DNA of 64,000 bases from Bacteroidales bacterium (GTDB lineage: Bacteria > Bacteroidota > Bacteroidia > Bacteroidales > UBA932). Positions 8,263 through 16,318 of the stretch are shown here, piece by piece. Under the pieces are notes generated by a model. It was given only the letters and a program-made list of their open reading frames with translations. It ran no database searches and was not told the origin of the DNA. Within the stretch, counting starts at the first letter, position 1, and every line of letters starts with the position of its first letter. The stretch is from positions 1-64,000 of the forward strand of contig JAGAKR010000008.1 of NCBI GenBank assembly GCA_017625535.1, given 5' to 3'. Both the position numbers and the translations under genes were made by a program.

Positions 8263-9729
8263 ATGGAAAATACATCTGTAGAGAGGATAAAAGGGATTGC
8301 CCGGACTCAAAGGGAATACTTCAGGAGCGGGGCCACACTGGAGATTGATTTCAGGAAAAGGATGCTCTCCAGACTTATGGAGGCACTTGAAGCGTGGCAG
8401 GAGAGACTTTCACAAGCCTTGTGGGATGACCTGCACAAATCCCCTCAGGAGGCATACCTTATGGAGTTCGGAATAATAAAGGAGGAGATTGCAACCCACC
8501 TGAAAAACCTCTCCAAATGGGCTGCCAGGAAAAAGGTACATTCTCCTGTAACGGTATTTCCATCAAAAAGTTACATAATAAAGGAGCCTCTGGGGTGCGC
8601 CCTCATCATTTCCCCCTGGAACTATCCGGTACAACTCCTTATGAATCCCCTCATCGGGGCAATCTCTGCCGGGTGCACTGCTGTGCTCAAACCGTCTCCG
8701 TATGTGCCTAATGTGAGTGAGGCTGTCGGGAAGATGATTTCAGAGACCTTTAATGAGGAGTATATTGCTGTGGTACAGGGAGACAGAGAGGTGAATACTG
8801 CCCTGCTTGAGGAGCGCTGGGATATGATTTTCTTTACCGGCAGTCCGGCACTCGGGCGCACTGTTATGGGTGCAGCCGCCAGGAACCTCACCCCTGTGGT
8901 ATTGGAACTTGGAGGCAAGAGCCCCTGCATAATAGACCGGACCGCAGATGTGAAGGCTGCGGCCAAAAGGGTAGTATGGGGAAAGACCATAAACAGCGGC
9001 CAGACCTGCATTGCACCGGATTACCTCATTGTACACAAGGATGTTAAGGAGGCTTTCATAAGGGCATTTGCCCACGCTGTATTTACCCTGCACGGAGAGG
9101 ACATTTTCAATTCAGAGCACTATGTGCATATGGTGAACCAGAAATCATATGACAGGGTATGCAGTTACCTCACCCAGGGGAACATAATCTACGGAGGGCG
9201 TACTAACCCTGCCACCAGATGCATAGAGCCAACCCTGCTGGATGATGTTCCGGAAGATGCACCTGTTATGCAGGAGGAGATTTTCGGACCAGTCTTCCCG
9301 ATAATCACTTTCACAGATTACCCTGCAGAGAAAAATCCTTCCGCAGATAAGCCTGCCACAGGCTCAGCATCTGCCCCCGGCACCTCTGCTGCAGAGAGGG
9401 TAACCTTTGCCCAACAGGCAGTCAATTACATAGTGGAGAGGGAGAAACCTCTGGCACTCTATTACTTCGGGGATGAAAAGACCGGCTGGGAAATAATAAG
9501 GAAAACTTCGTCGGGAGGAGGATGTATAAATGACGTTATAATGCATATTGCAAACGGGGACCTCCCTTTTGGGGGTGTGGGGAATTCCGGAATGGGACGC
9601 TACCACCACAAGGAGAGTTTTGAGTGCTTCTCGCACACCCGCTCAATACTGGTCTCATACAACTGGCCCGACCTGCCGTTCCGCTATATGCCGTACAGGT
9701 TCTTCAAATGGGTTAAGGGGCTTATGTAG
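8263..9729 (+). CDS. Aldehyde dehydrogenase, class 3 / fatty-aldehyde type
   Basis: 488 aa from ATG 8263, chosen because a purine-rich ribosome site (AGAAAGAAAAAAG) precedes it and the 33 residues upstream in frame match nothing expected. It oxidises aldehydes to carboxylates with NAD(P). Catalytic residues are present: Glu215 in LELGGKSP and nucleophile Cys249 in NSGQTCIAPDY. The short N-terminus and PWNYPVQL motif fit the class 3/coniferyl-aldehyde group. About 30 residues rich in Pro, Ala and Ser (from YPAEKNPSADKPATGSASAP) interrupt the region after the catalytic domain and look like a surface insertion. No operon partner: the next gene converges. Confidence 0.9.
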   Translation: MENTSVERIKGIARTQREYFRSGATLEIDFRKRMLSRLMEALEAWQERLSQALWDDLHKSPQEAYLMEFGIIKEEIATHLKNLSKWAARKKVHSPVTVFPSKSYIIKEPLGCALIISPWNYPVQLLMNPLIGAISAGCTAVLKPSPYVPNVSEAVGKMISETFNEEYIAVVQGDREVNTALLEERWDMIFFTGSPALGRTVMGAAARNLTPVVLELGGKSPCIIDRTADVKAAAKRVVWGKTINSGQTCIAPDYLIVHKDVKEAFIRAFAHAVFTLHGEDIFNSEHYVHMVNQKSYDRVCSYLTQGNIIYGGRTNPATRCIEPTLLDDVPEDAPVMQEEIFGPVFPIITFTDYPAEKNPSADKPATGSASAPGTSAAERVTFAQQAVNYIVEREKPLALYYFGDEKTGWEIIRKTSSGGGCINDVIMHIANGDLPFGGVGNSGMGRYHHKESFECFSHTRSILVSYNWPDLPFRYMPYRFFKWVKGLM

Positions 9730-9738
9730 AGGGCTCCC

Positions 9739-11019
9739 CTACTCCGCGGCCCCCTGCCTTACAACAAGAATCTTGTCTATACGGGCCCCGTCCATATCCA
9801 TTATCTCAAAACGGAACTCATCCCAGGTTACAACCTGCCCGGCGTGCGGAATCTCATTGAGAATGGCTATAAGCAGGCCGCTTATGGTGTTGTAGTCATT
9901 TTCCTGATACATATCCACCTTGTCAAACTCGGCAAGGAAATCGTAGAAAGAGTACTGGCCGTCCACAAGGATGCTGCCGTCTTCCCTTACCACCCAGTCA
10001 TTGGCATCATTCTCCTCAGGCATTGCACCTACAAGGGCCTCCAGAATATCTTTGAGGGTTACAATACCAACCACGCCACCGAACTCATCCGTTACAATTG
10101 CAGACTTCATCCTGCCGCTCTTGAACTTCTCCAGGGCATCATACACACTCATATCTTTTGGAAGGTAAAAGACATCCGCCAGAATATCCTGCAACTTGAA
10201 TCCAGGCAGATCCATTGTCCCAAAAAGGTTCTTCAGATGGGCCACACCCACTATATTGTCCGGCTCTCCTGAAATAACAGGATATGTATTGTAGATGTTC
10301 TCCTTTACCTTCAGTCTCAACTCTTCCACAGAATCCTCTATGTCCAGAAACACCACATCAGTCCTGTGGGTCATTATAGAACTCACATTGCGGTCTCCCA
10401 GATTGAACACCCTCTCCACTATATCATGCTCCACCTCATCAATCTCCCCATCATCCAGACTCTCCCTCATCACAGCCTTCACCTCCTCCTCAGTAACTTT
10501 ATTCTCCTCATCCTCCTTTATTCCCGACAGTTTCATTACAGCACTTGTACTTTTTGCAAGGAGCCACACCGCAGGATAGGTTATCCTTGAAAGGAGTGTC
10601 ATAGGCTTAGCAATAGTTTTGGAGATTGGTTCAGCCTTGGCAAGGGCAATCCTCTTGGGAACAAGTTCCCCGAACACAAGGGTAAGGTATGTTACAGAAA
10701 CTACAATTAGGATTTCTGAAATTCCGTAGGCATACCCCCCAATGAAAGGGACCTTCTCCAATACGGCTGCCAGATCGCCGGCAAACGCCTCCCCGGAAAA
10801 GAGACCGGTAAGGATACCTATAAGGGTTATCCCTATCTGTATTGCAGAAAGGAAATTGTCGGGATTCTCCGCAAGGTCAAGCGCCCTCTGCGCCCCCTTG
10901 TCCCCTTTTTTAGCCTCCATCTCCAATTTGGATTTTCGTGAAGAGACAACGGACATCTCAGCCATTGAGAGAAGTCCGTTCAACAATACAAGCGATATGA
11001 TTATTATAAGTTCCATCAA
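9739..11019 (-). CDS. CNNM/HlyC-CorC family membrane protein with CBS domains
   Basis: 426 aa. Residues 1-190 form the DUF21 membrane domain with four hydrophobic segments, opening with ELIIIISLVLLNGLLSMAEM. A pair of CBS domains follows (about 205-330; MTHRTDVVFLDIEDS and VYDALEKFKSGRMKSAIVTD), then a CorC_HlyC acidic domain (about 345-420, DGQYSFYDFLAEFDK). Related proteins are implicated in Mg2+/Co2+ efflux; the older name hemolysin is misleading. The start overlaps the end of rmuC by 4 nt (ATGA type), so the two are cotranscribed. Confidence 0.9.
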   Translation of the reverse strand: MMELIIIISLVLLNGLLSMAEMSVVSSRKSKLEMEAKKGDKGAQRALDLAENPDNFLSAIQIGITLIGILTGLFSGEAFAGDLAAVLEKVPFIGGYAYGISEILIVVSVTYLTLVFGELVPKRIALAKAEPISKTIAKPMTLLSRITYPAVWLLAKSTSAVMKLSGIKEDEENKVTEEEVKAVMRESLDDGEIDEVEHDIVERVFNLGDRNVSSIMTHRTDVVFLDIEDSVEELRLKVKENIYNTYPVISGEPDNIVGVAHLKNLFGTMDLPGFKLQDILADVFYLPKDMSVYDALEKFKSGRMKSAIVTDEFGGVVGIVTLKDILEALVGAMPEENDANDWVVREDGSILVDGQYSFYDFLAEFDKVDMYQENDYNTISGLLIAILNEIPHAGQVVTWDEFRFEIMDMDGARIDKILVVRQGAAE

Positions 11020-12608
11020 TTTTCAAGCATCCGGGTGTCATTATCATCCAGATATTCCACCTCCTCAAAAATATTGCCACTCTTCTTTTTGCTCTTGTCT
11101 ACCCTGGCGCCCGCTTTAAGGAGTCCTTTGGCAGCAACCACAATGCTTTGGCCGCTCTCTGCTGTAACCTTCTTGAGATCCTCCATCTCCTTAAGTGTAC
11201 CGGCCATCTTCTGCTCCACATTCTGGAACCTTTCTGCAAAAAGCTGCACACGTGAAATGATGGTATTTGCACACTTCATCATATCCTCCTGGCTCCTTAT
11301 CTGGCGTACCTGGGTCCACATGAGTTCCAGAATCCTCAAATTCATATACATAGTCTGCGGCCCCAGCACAAGCACCCCCTTGTCGTACGCCTCACGCCAC
11401 AATGTACCGTCATTGAGCAAGGCCAGGTTAAGTGCCCCCTCTGTGTGAATATACATTATCACAAAATTCAGTTTGCCGTACCCCGACTCCAGATACCTGC
11501 TGTAATCCTTGCCCGCCAGATTCTTCACCTGTGCCCTCACACTTGCAATATGCTCCTGCAGGTAGCGGCTCTTCTCCTCCTGGCTTTCGGTGTTCATATA
11601 CCTCTCATACGCGGTGAACGACATTTTGGAGTCTACTATAACATCCCTGTTGTTAGGGAAATGGAGTATGAAATCGGGAATGAGATTTTTCCCCTCATCA
11701 TCCTTTATGGCATTGCCCATCCTGTCTCTTAGGGCCTGCTGCGACGTAAACTGCTCCCCTTCCTTAAGCCCCAGATCCTCCAACAGCTGCCTCAACTTAA
11801 GCTCTCCAAAATTACCCTGGGCCTTCACCTCCCCGGTAAGGGCTCTGGCCAGACGGTCTGCAGAATCTGTAAGATGCTCATTCTGCTTCATATTTGCCTG
11901 TATTGTGGCATCCAGTTTATGCAGTGCCTCCTGCTGCTTCTCCTTGGAATCCTTCAACGCCTCACTCATCTGTCTGAGGCTCTGCTGCAGCGGATCCACA
12001 ATCTTTGAAACTTGCTCTCGGTTCACTGCCCCAAGCTCCTCCTGACGGCTCTTGAGCACCTTCTCGGAGGTGGTCTGCATCTGCTCCTTTATAAGATTCA
12101 ACTGGGTGTCCAGCTGCTCACGGTTCATCTGCTTCAATTGCTCCAGTTGCCTTGCACTCTCCTCCTTCACTGCCGCCAACTGCTTCCCGTAGGCCTCCTT
12201 TACATCCTCCAGTTGTTTCTGCAAATCAGCCCTCAACTGGGCAACTGCCTTTTCATTATCCTGTCTTTCCTGGTCCAACACTTTTTCTGCCTGCTCTCTG
12301 GTCTGCTCAAGTACCTTCTGCCCCTCCGCCTTTGCCTCTTCCAACTGCCTTGCGGCCTCCACCTTTGCCTGCAGGGCATTCTCCTTCTCCTCCTCCAACT
12401 GCTTCCGGGCATTCTCCTCATTGGCACGACTCACATCCCTCTGGGAAGTGAGGTCCCTCACCTGCACCAGAAGTTCCTCTATGCGGGCATCCTTTGCAGC
12501 AATCTCAGAAGACCTGTCGGGAATATGGACACTTTTCTTCCCGATAAAAAATGCCGCTCCCCCCACCAGTACAACTGCTGCCAGAACTATAACCAGATAA
12601 ATTTCCAT
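11016..12608 (-). CDS. rmuC: DNA recombination protein RmuC
   Basis: 530 aa. An N-terminal membrane segment (3-22) is followed by a long coiled coil (about 35-260, rich in Glu, Gln, Lys, Ala). The RmuC nuclease-like domain follows (about 260-480), with NFGELKLRQLLEDLGL, DFILHFPNNRDVIVDSKMSF and YGKLNFVIMYIHTEGAL. Family members limit DNA inversions at short inverted repeats, which may be relevant to a genome rich in small palindromes. It is cotranscribed with the CBS-domain gene (4-nt overlap). Confidence 0.92.
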   Translation of the reverse strand: MEIYLVIVLAAVVLVGGAAFFIGKKSVHIPDRSSEIAAKDARIEELLVQVRDLTSQRDVSRANEENARKQLEEEKENALQAKVEAARQLEEAKAEGQKVLEQTREQAEKVLDQERQDNEKAVAQLRADLQKQLEDVKEAYGKQLAAVKEESARQLEQLKQMNREQLDTQLNLIKEQMQTTSEKVLKSRQEELGAVNREQVSKIVDPLQQSLRQMSEALKDSKEKQQEALHKLDATIQANMKQNEHLTDSADRLARALTGEVKAQGNFGELKLRQLLEDLGLKEGEQFTSQQALRDRMGNAIKDDEGKNLIPDFILHFPNNRDVIVDSKMSFTAYERYMNTESQEEKSRYLQEHIASVRAQVKNLAGKDYSRYLESGYGKLNFVIMYIHTEGALNLALLNDGTLWREAYDKGVLVLGPQTMYMNLRILELMWTQVRQIRSQEDMMKCANTIISRVQLFAERFQNVEQKMAGTLKEMEDLKKVTAESGQSIVVAAKGLLKAGARVDKSKKKSGNIFEEVEYLDDNDTRMLEN

Positions 12609-12617
12609 AAAACTCCC

Positions 12618-13454
12618 CTATTTTGCGGCTGCCTTCTCAGCCTCAATCACATCAAACATTGTCTTGAAAGTGTACCCTTTCTCCTTAAGTTTGTCTATTA
12701 TCTCCCCAAGATATGTGTACGGACGGTCTGCATCTGTCCTGTCGGGATAGTTCATTGCATGGATAAGGAGAATCACCCCATTGAATGTATTTTTCTGCTC
12801 ATACTCCCACAACTGTTTCAGAATCATCTCTGTAGAGTAGTAGTTTGAGGCACCCGGGCTGGTCCAGTCCATACCTGTAATGAATCCGCTTGTAGGGTTT
12901 ACCAGACGGTAACCCATATCCTTCATAACATCAACTGCCTTCTGGTCGTATGTCTCATACGGCGGAATAAGCCAGCAGTACTGCTCTTTTGTAAGGCCGT
13001 ACCCCTCAAGGCGGTTCTCCATAATTGCAAAATCTGCCCTCAGTGAGTCTTCGCTTACAAGGGAGATGTTGCGGTCCTCTTCAGAGCAAAGCAGAAGATG
13101 TGCGTATGAATGGGACGATAGGTAGTGTCCGTTCTTTATTATCCTCTTTACAGGCTCCTGGTATTTCTCCACATCAAAACATACGCCTGTAGGGAAGAAC
13201 GAGCCTTTCACACCCCTCTCCTCCAATGTATTGAGCACCGGAGTTACACCGTCAAAATTCTCAAACCTTCCCGAATCCGCCTGGCTGTAATGTCCGGTAA
13301 ACACCAGATAAACCTCCTTCTCCTGCGGGTTTATCTTCTCCACAACGCCATATTCATCAGTTACAAAAACAGGGGCTGCAGGCTTCTTCTGCGAGCAGGA
13401 AATGATTGCGGATGCACTGAGCAGCAATATTGAAAATTGAAACAGTTTTTTCAT
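12618..13454 (-). CDS. NodB-like polysaccharide deacetylase lipoprotein
   Basis: 278 aa from ATG 13454, which gives a lipoprotein signal (LLLSASAIISC); the nine residues upstream are not signal-like. The NodB fold is visible: SSHSYAH is the metal-binding H-x4-H motif, and WLIPPYETY replaces the usual RPPYG. The first motif, normally TFDDG, reads VFTGHYSQADSG, so the usual catalytic base and metal Asp are not obvious. This variant occurs in a Bacteroidetes branch of the family. It is probably a periplasmic or surface enzyme acting on N-acetylated glycans, but activity is uncertain. It lies 9 nt upstream of rmuC. Confidence 0.8.
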   Translation of the reverse strand: MKKLFQFSILLLSASAIISCSQKKPAAPVFVTDEYGVVEKINPQEKEVYLVFTGHYSQADSGRFENFDGVTPVLNTLEERGVKGSFFPTGVCFDVEKYQEPVKRIIKNGHYLSSHSYAHLLLCSEEDRNISLVSEDSLRADFAIMENRLEGYGLTKEQYCWLIPPYETYDQKAVDVMKDMGYRLVNPTSGFITGMDWTSPGASNYYSTEMILKQLWEYEQKNTFNGVILLIHAMNYPDRTDADRPYTYLGEIIDKLKEKGYTFKTMFDVIEAEKAAAK

Positions 13455-13478
13455 GTCCTTAGATATTTTTCTCCCTAG

Positions 13479-13486
13479 CAAATATA
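13479..13486 (-). promoter_or_regulatory. -7 element of the NodB-like gene
   Basis: CAAATATA on the plus strand reads TATATTTG on the minus strand, 25 bp upstream of the start at 13454. It fits TAnnTTTG. A facing -7-like TATCTTCG (13498-13505, plus strand) precedes the ABC-F remnant. Confidence 0.55.
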
Positions 13487-13531
13487 GGTATTATTTCTAT
13501 CTTCGCAGTCCTAAAAAAGATATTAATATTT

Positions 13532-13831
13532 ATGGTTTCAGTAGACGGTCTTACAGTAGAATTCAGCGGCACAACCCTTTTCAAGGATATTTCTTTTGTA
13601 ATCAATGACTAGGACAGGATTGCCCTTATGGGGAAAAACGGGGCGGGAAAATCCACCATGCTCAAGATTCTGGCCGGAGTTAAGACCCCAAACAGAGGCA
13701 AGGTTACCGTAACTGACGGGGGCAAGATAGGCTACCTTCCGCAGCACCTTATGGTGGAGAACGGAAGGACCGTATTTGAGGAGGCCTGTCTGGCATTTGA
13801 GCACCTGTTTGAGATTGAGAGGAAGAACTGA
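13532..13831 (+). pseudogene. Truncated ABC-F ATPase remnant with an in-frame stop
   Basis: From ATG 13532 the frame encodes the N-terminus of an ABC-F ATPase (MVSVDGLTVEFSGTTLFKDI), then a TAG stop at 13610-13612. It continues in the same frame with RIALMGKNGAGKSTMLKILA (Walker A) and IGYLPQHL (Q-loop) and ends at TGA 13829-13831. Intact ABC-F proteins have more than 500 residues; only the first 99 codons remain. The TAG sits where a charged residue such as Lys is usual, one base from AAG. The end abuts the convergent EEP gene (1-nt gap at 13831/13832), so the rest was lost by deletion. A degenerate -7 (TATCTTCG, 13498) remains. Confidence 0.85.
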
Positions 13832-14806
13832 TTATAGTTCAAACTCAACCAATATAGGCCTGTGGTCAGACGGGTGCCAGAAGTTTGAGATCTTCTGAGG
13901 GTTGCGCACAGGGGTGGTGTAACTGTCCGAAATCACTTCCGCTTCTGTGATGGTTTTGTAAAGAGGCTCTGTGCAATAAAAGAAATCTATCCTGGTCTTG
14001 CCGCCTGTAGTGGTGAAGAATTCATTGGGGTATTTCTCCTTTATTACATCTATGTATGGAGTATTGCTGTGTATGTAATCGTGCACCAGGAATGCCGTTG
14101 TATCTTCCGGCCAGTTGTAGAAACTGTTGTCTGAACGGGATTTGGCATTAAAATCACCCATCATCATCCAATACTCATTTTGGGCATTGCCGCTCTGTGC
14201 AATGGTCTCTTTACAGATATACTCCATCTCCATACGGCGGTACTTGTCTCCGCCATTGGCATCCTTACTTGCCTCCCGCTCCTCTTTAGGGATACCGAAA
14301 GAGTATCTTTGAGGCCAGGTATGGAGGGTAACAATGTTCAGTTGCTTGCCATTGAATCTGATTCTGGCCCATCCTGCCCCGTGGGTTACAATGCTGTCCT
14401 GCCCGTTTCCGGTAATTCTCTTCATATTCTCTATCGGGAATCTGGAAGTTATCACCTGCGGATAATCATCCCTGTGCCCGCCCATATAAATATACTTGTG
14501 GCCGTAGCGGGCTGCCAATTCCGCCCAATTGCTGGGAAGATAACGCTCCTGCTGCGGCAGACTTTCCGCAGTATTGGTATAATACAGGGAAACCGACTCC
14601 GCCCACACGCACACATCCGGTTTCTGCTGCCCCACCCAATCCGTAAACCTCTGGTAATTGTCCGTCTGCCCGTCCCACATCCCATTCTGAATGTTCCAAT
14701 AAAGCACCCTCAAGGGCTTGGAGGTTGTGCAGGAGGTGAGGGAGGTGAGTGTTGCCAGCAGCAAAACTGTTACGGCTGTAAATATGAATGTGAGGTATCT
14801 TTTCAT
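13832..14806 (-). CDS. Endonuclease/exonuclease/phosphatase-family lipoprotein
   Basis: 324 aa from ATG 14806 (MKRYLTFIFTAVTVLLLA), with a lipobox ending LTSLTSC. The EEP fold motifs are WNIQNG (Asn), VWAES (Glu), a central Asp/His region, GDFNAKS and the C-terminal SDHRPI. All catalytic residues of the Mg2+-dependent phosphodiesterase family are present. Location at the envelope suggests a role on extracellular nucleic acid, lipid or sugar phosphates; the substrate is unknown. It has its own promoter (14839-14869). Confidence 0.88.
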   Translation of the reverse strand: MKRYLTFIFTAVTVLLLATLTSLTSCTTSKPLRVLYWNIQNGMWDGQTDNYQRFTDWVGQQKPDVCVWAESVSLYYTNTAESLPQQERYLPSNWAELAARYGHKYIYMGGHRDDYPQVITSRFPIENMKRITGNGQDSIVTHGAGWARIRFNGKQLNIVTLHTWPQRYSFGIPKEEREASKDANGGDKYRRMEMEYICKETIAQSGNAQNEYWMMMGDFNAKSRSDNSFYNWPEDTTAFLVHDYIHSNTPYIDVIKEKYPNEFFTTTGGKTRIDFFYCTEPLYKTITEAEVISDSYTTPVRNPQKISNFWHPSDHRPILVEFEL

Positions 14807-14838
14807 GGTTAGGATTTGATGGTTGGTTAACTGTCTGT

Positions 14839-14869
14839 CAAAAATAGGGAACAATTGGGAAAATTCAAT
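14839..14869 (-). promoter_or_regulatory. Promoter of the EEP lipoprotein gene
   Basis: Minus-strand -7 TATTTTTG (14839-14846) and -33 ATTG (14866-14869) are separated by 19 bp. The -33 touches the facing -7 TAACTTTG (14869-14876) of the gene at 14891, so the two divergent promoters share bases. Confidence 0.65.
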
Positions 14870-14876
14870 AACTTTG
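14869..14876 (+). promoter_or_regulatory. -7 element of the small membrane protein gene
   Basis: TAACTTTG lies 14 bp before ATG 14891, leaving a very short leader. No clear -33 was found. Confidence 0.5.
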
Positions 14877-14890
14877 CTAAAACCAGTATT

Positions 14891-15370
14891 ATGAAACAGC
14901 AGGTAATTCTAAGTACATTCAGCCTCATTATCACAGTTGCCAGCAATGCGCTGCTGATAGGTCTTATGTTTTTTAACAATCCTCCGGTATATGTACAGAT
15001 ATCACTTGGAGTTGTATTGGGGATGACACTCCTTGCCTCATTGTTCTATATGCCTATGAGCATTTCCGCTGATAAAAGTGCAATCTACATTAACCGCAGT
15101 CTTAAGATAAAGACTATTCCATTGCAGGATGTGCTGTCTGTTAGAATGTGTCCGCCAACTATGGGAGCCATACGCATTTGTGGAAGCGGCGGTTTCTTTG
15201 GTTACTGGGGTTGGTTCAAGGAGCGTGACTTGGGTAAATACTTTGCCTACTATGGCCGTTCAAGCGACTGCTTCCTTGTAGAACTCAAGGATGGGCGCAA
15301 ATATATGCTCGGCTGCAAGAATCCTCAAAAGATGGTGGAGTATATCAACGAAAAATTGAAAACAAATTAA
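14891..15370 (+). CDS. Small membrane protein with a PH-like domain
   Basis: 159 aa from ATG 14891, the first ATG after the -7 element. Two membrane segments (about 5-28 and 33-55) are followed by a soluble region. There, MSISADKSAIYINRSLKIKT and IPLQDVLSVR resemble bacterial pleckstrin-homology (bPH) domains, and LKDGRKYMLGCKNPQKMVEY closes the domain. It is a conserved hypothetical protein in Bacteroidetes with no assigned function. Confidence 0.75.
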   Translation: MKQQVILSTFSLIITVASNALLIGLMFFNNPPVYVQISLGVVLGMTLLASLFYMPMSISADKSAIYINRSLKIKTIPLQDVLSVRMCPPTMGAIRICGSGGFFGYWGWFKERDLGKYFAYYGRSSDCFLVELKDGRKYMLGCKNPQKMVEYINEKLKTN

Positions 15371-15835
15371 AAAGTCTGTAGAGGGGTTTGGGTGAGCGAC
15401 TGGCTTGGGGATGAGTAATGATATCACCACCATCCATTTTATGTAAATTCGGAGTGCAACTCCAGATTTGCATAAATCTATAACCGAAGTATGAATGTTT
15501 GTTCGGGAAATGATATGTTTTTCCGAACGGAAAGGCAATTTTTTGATGTTTCGTTCGGGAAAGAGGGTAGTTTTCCGGATGGAACTGATTGATTGGGGAG
15601 GAATGAGGCTTGATAAACCTTCACATAATTTTACGCTCAAAAAAAATGTCGGCAAGAATACCAATACAAATCATTTCTATGCATCGTAACATTGACCCGG
15701 TTGAAAATAGAATCTCGTTTAATTGCTTAAGTAGTCGTTTTCTTGATAAAAATTTGAGAAGTCGCAAAAAGGTGGTGACTTACCACCCTTAAAGGTGGTA
15801 TAAGGTTTATAAAACAAAAATTTAGGAACCTGTAC
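15371..15835. other. Gene-free region left of the defence-like operon
   Basis: No credible gene. It contains the R1 repeat pair (15498-15585) and a set of GGTGGT/ACCACC motifs (GGTGGT at 15771 and 15794; ACCACC at 15782 and 15838) that can form short hairpins. Short open frames over R1 are made by the repeat itself and have no ribosome site. Confidence 0.6.
15498..15585. repeat. R1 element, copy 1: two hairpin units with a 52-bp period
   Basis: Left arms GTTCGG start at 15501 and 15553. Right arms CCGAAC (15523) and CCGGAT (15575) lie 22 bp after each. The spacing 22-30-22 is identical to that of copy 2 at 38820, and the units also share GGGAAA after the left arm and GGAA after the right arm. 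Each unit can form a stem-loop. Confidence 0.8.
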
Positions 15836-15970
15836 TTACCACCTAAGCCACCCGTCTTCCTCTTTTTCTGTAAAATTGCCGAACTTGTCTATGTAGCCAC
15901 ACTTTTCTAGGGCTCTCAGTCAGTAGTTCATTATGCAATCCAACACGTCATACTGCACTACTTTTCCGTG
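15836..15970 (-). pseudogene. Unidentified gene remnant with an internal stop
   Basis: On the minus strand the frame reads VVQYDVLDCIMNY, then TGA (15920-15922), then LRALEKCGYIDKFGNFTEKE and EDGWLRW, ending at TAA 15836-15838. The residue pattern looks like real protein, but there is no start and one in-frame stop. The parent family is not recognised. Confidence 0.4.
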
Positions 15971-16086
15971 AGGTTATGGGGGAAAAAATTAAAAAATAAG
16001 TACAAACTTATTTCATTTGCCATATTGGAAGACTGTATTTCCAATAGAAAACAAAATGAAGGAAGAAATTATATCCCCTTAATAGG

Positions 16087-16248
16087 GTCATCAAAGAAGA
16101 CTACGACAACAAACACGGCGCCCCTAACGCCGCCGCTCCAAAGATCTTCATGAAGTACTTCTTCGTGAACACCAAAACCGGCGAAAAATCCGGCGAAATG
16201 CTCACCATGGTCAGACTCGACGAAGATGCCCCGGCCGACGGCGAGTAA
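16087..16248 (+). pseudogene. C-terminal fragment of an unidentified gene, GC-rich codons
   Basis: The frame from about 16087 reads VIKEDYDNKHGAPNAAAPKI, FMKYFFVNTKTGEKSGEMLT and MVRLDEDAPADGE, then TAA at 16246. Codon choice (GAC, GGC, GCC, ACC) differs sharply from the AT-rich neighbours. There is no start: the upstream sequence is AT-rich and broken by stops. A terminator follows 27 bp later. It looks like the 3-prime end of a gene whose body was replaced at a recombination junction near 16060-16090. Confidence 0.55.
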
Positions 16249-16275
16249 TCATTACCTCTCCGAATTTTATTGACG

Positions 16276-16314
16276 AAGCCTGCAGTGGAAAAAAATTACT
16301 CCGCTGCGGGCTTT
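16276..16314 (+). terminator. Terminator after the gene fragment, also facing the KAP gene
   Basis: AAGCCTGCAG (16276-16285) pairs with CTGCGGGCTT (16304-16313) with one mismatch and runs into TTTT. It lies 4 nt from the KAP stop and may serve both strands. Confidence 0.65.
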
Positions 16315-16318
16315 TAAG

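Noticed and set aside
12012-12848. 278-codon open frame on the plus strand opposite rmuC
   Set aside because: It is Leu/Pro/Cys-rich low-complexity sequence mirroring the rmuC coiled coil, with no ribosome site or domain.
13610-13612. TAG as a readthrough or pyrrolysine codon in the ABC-F frame
   Set aside because: The frame also ends at 99 codons, far short of a functional ABC-F protein, so decay explains the stop better.
15495-15689. 64-codon frame across R1 copy 1
   Set aside because: The open frame is a by-product of the repeat units; no ribosome site and no conserved residues apart from the repeat.
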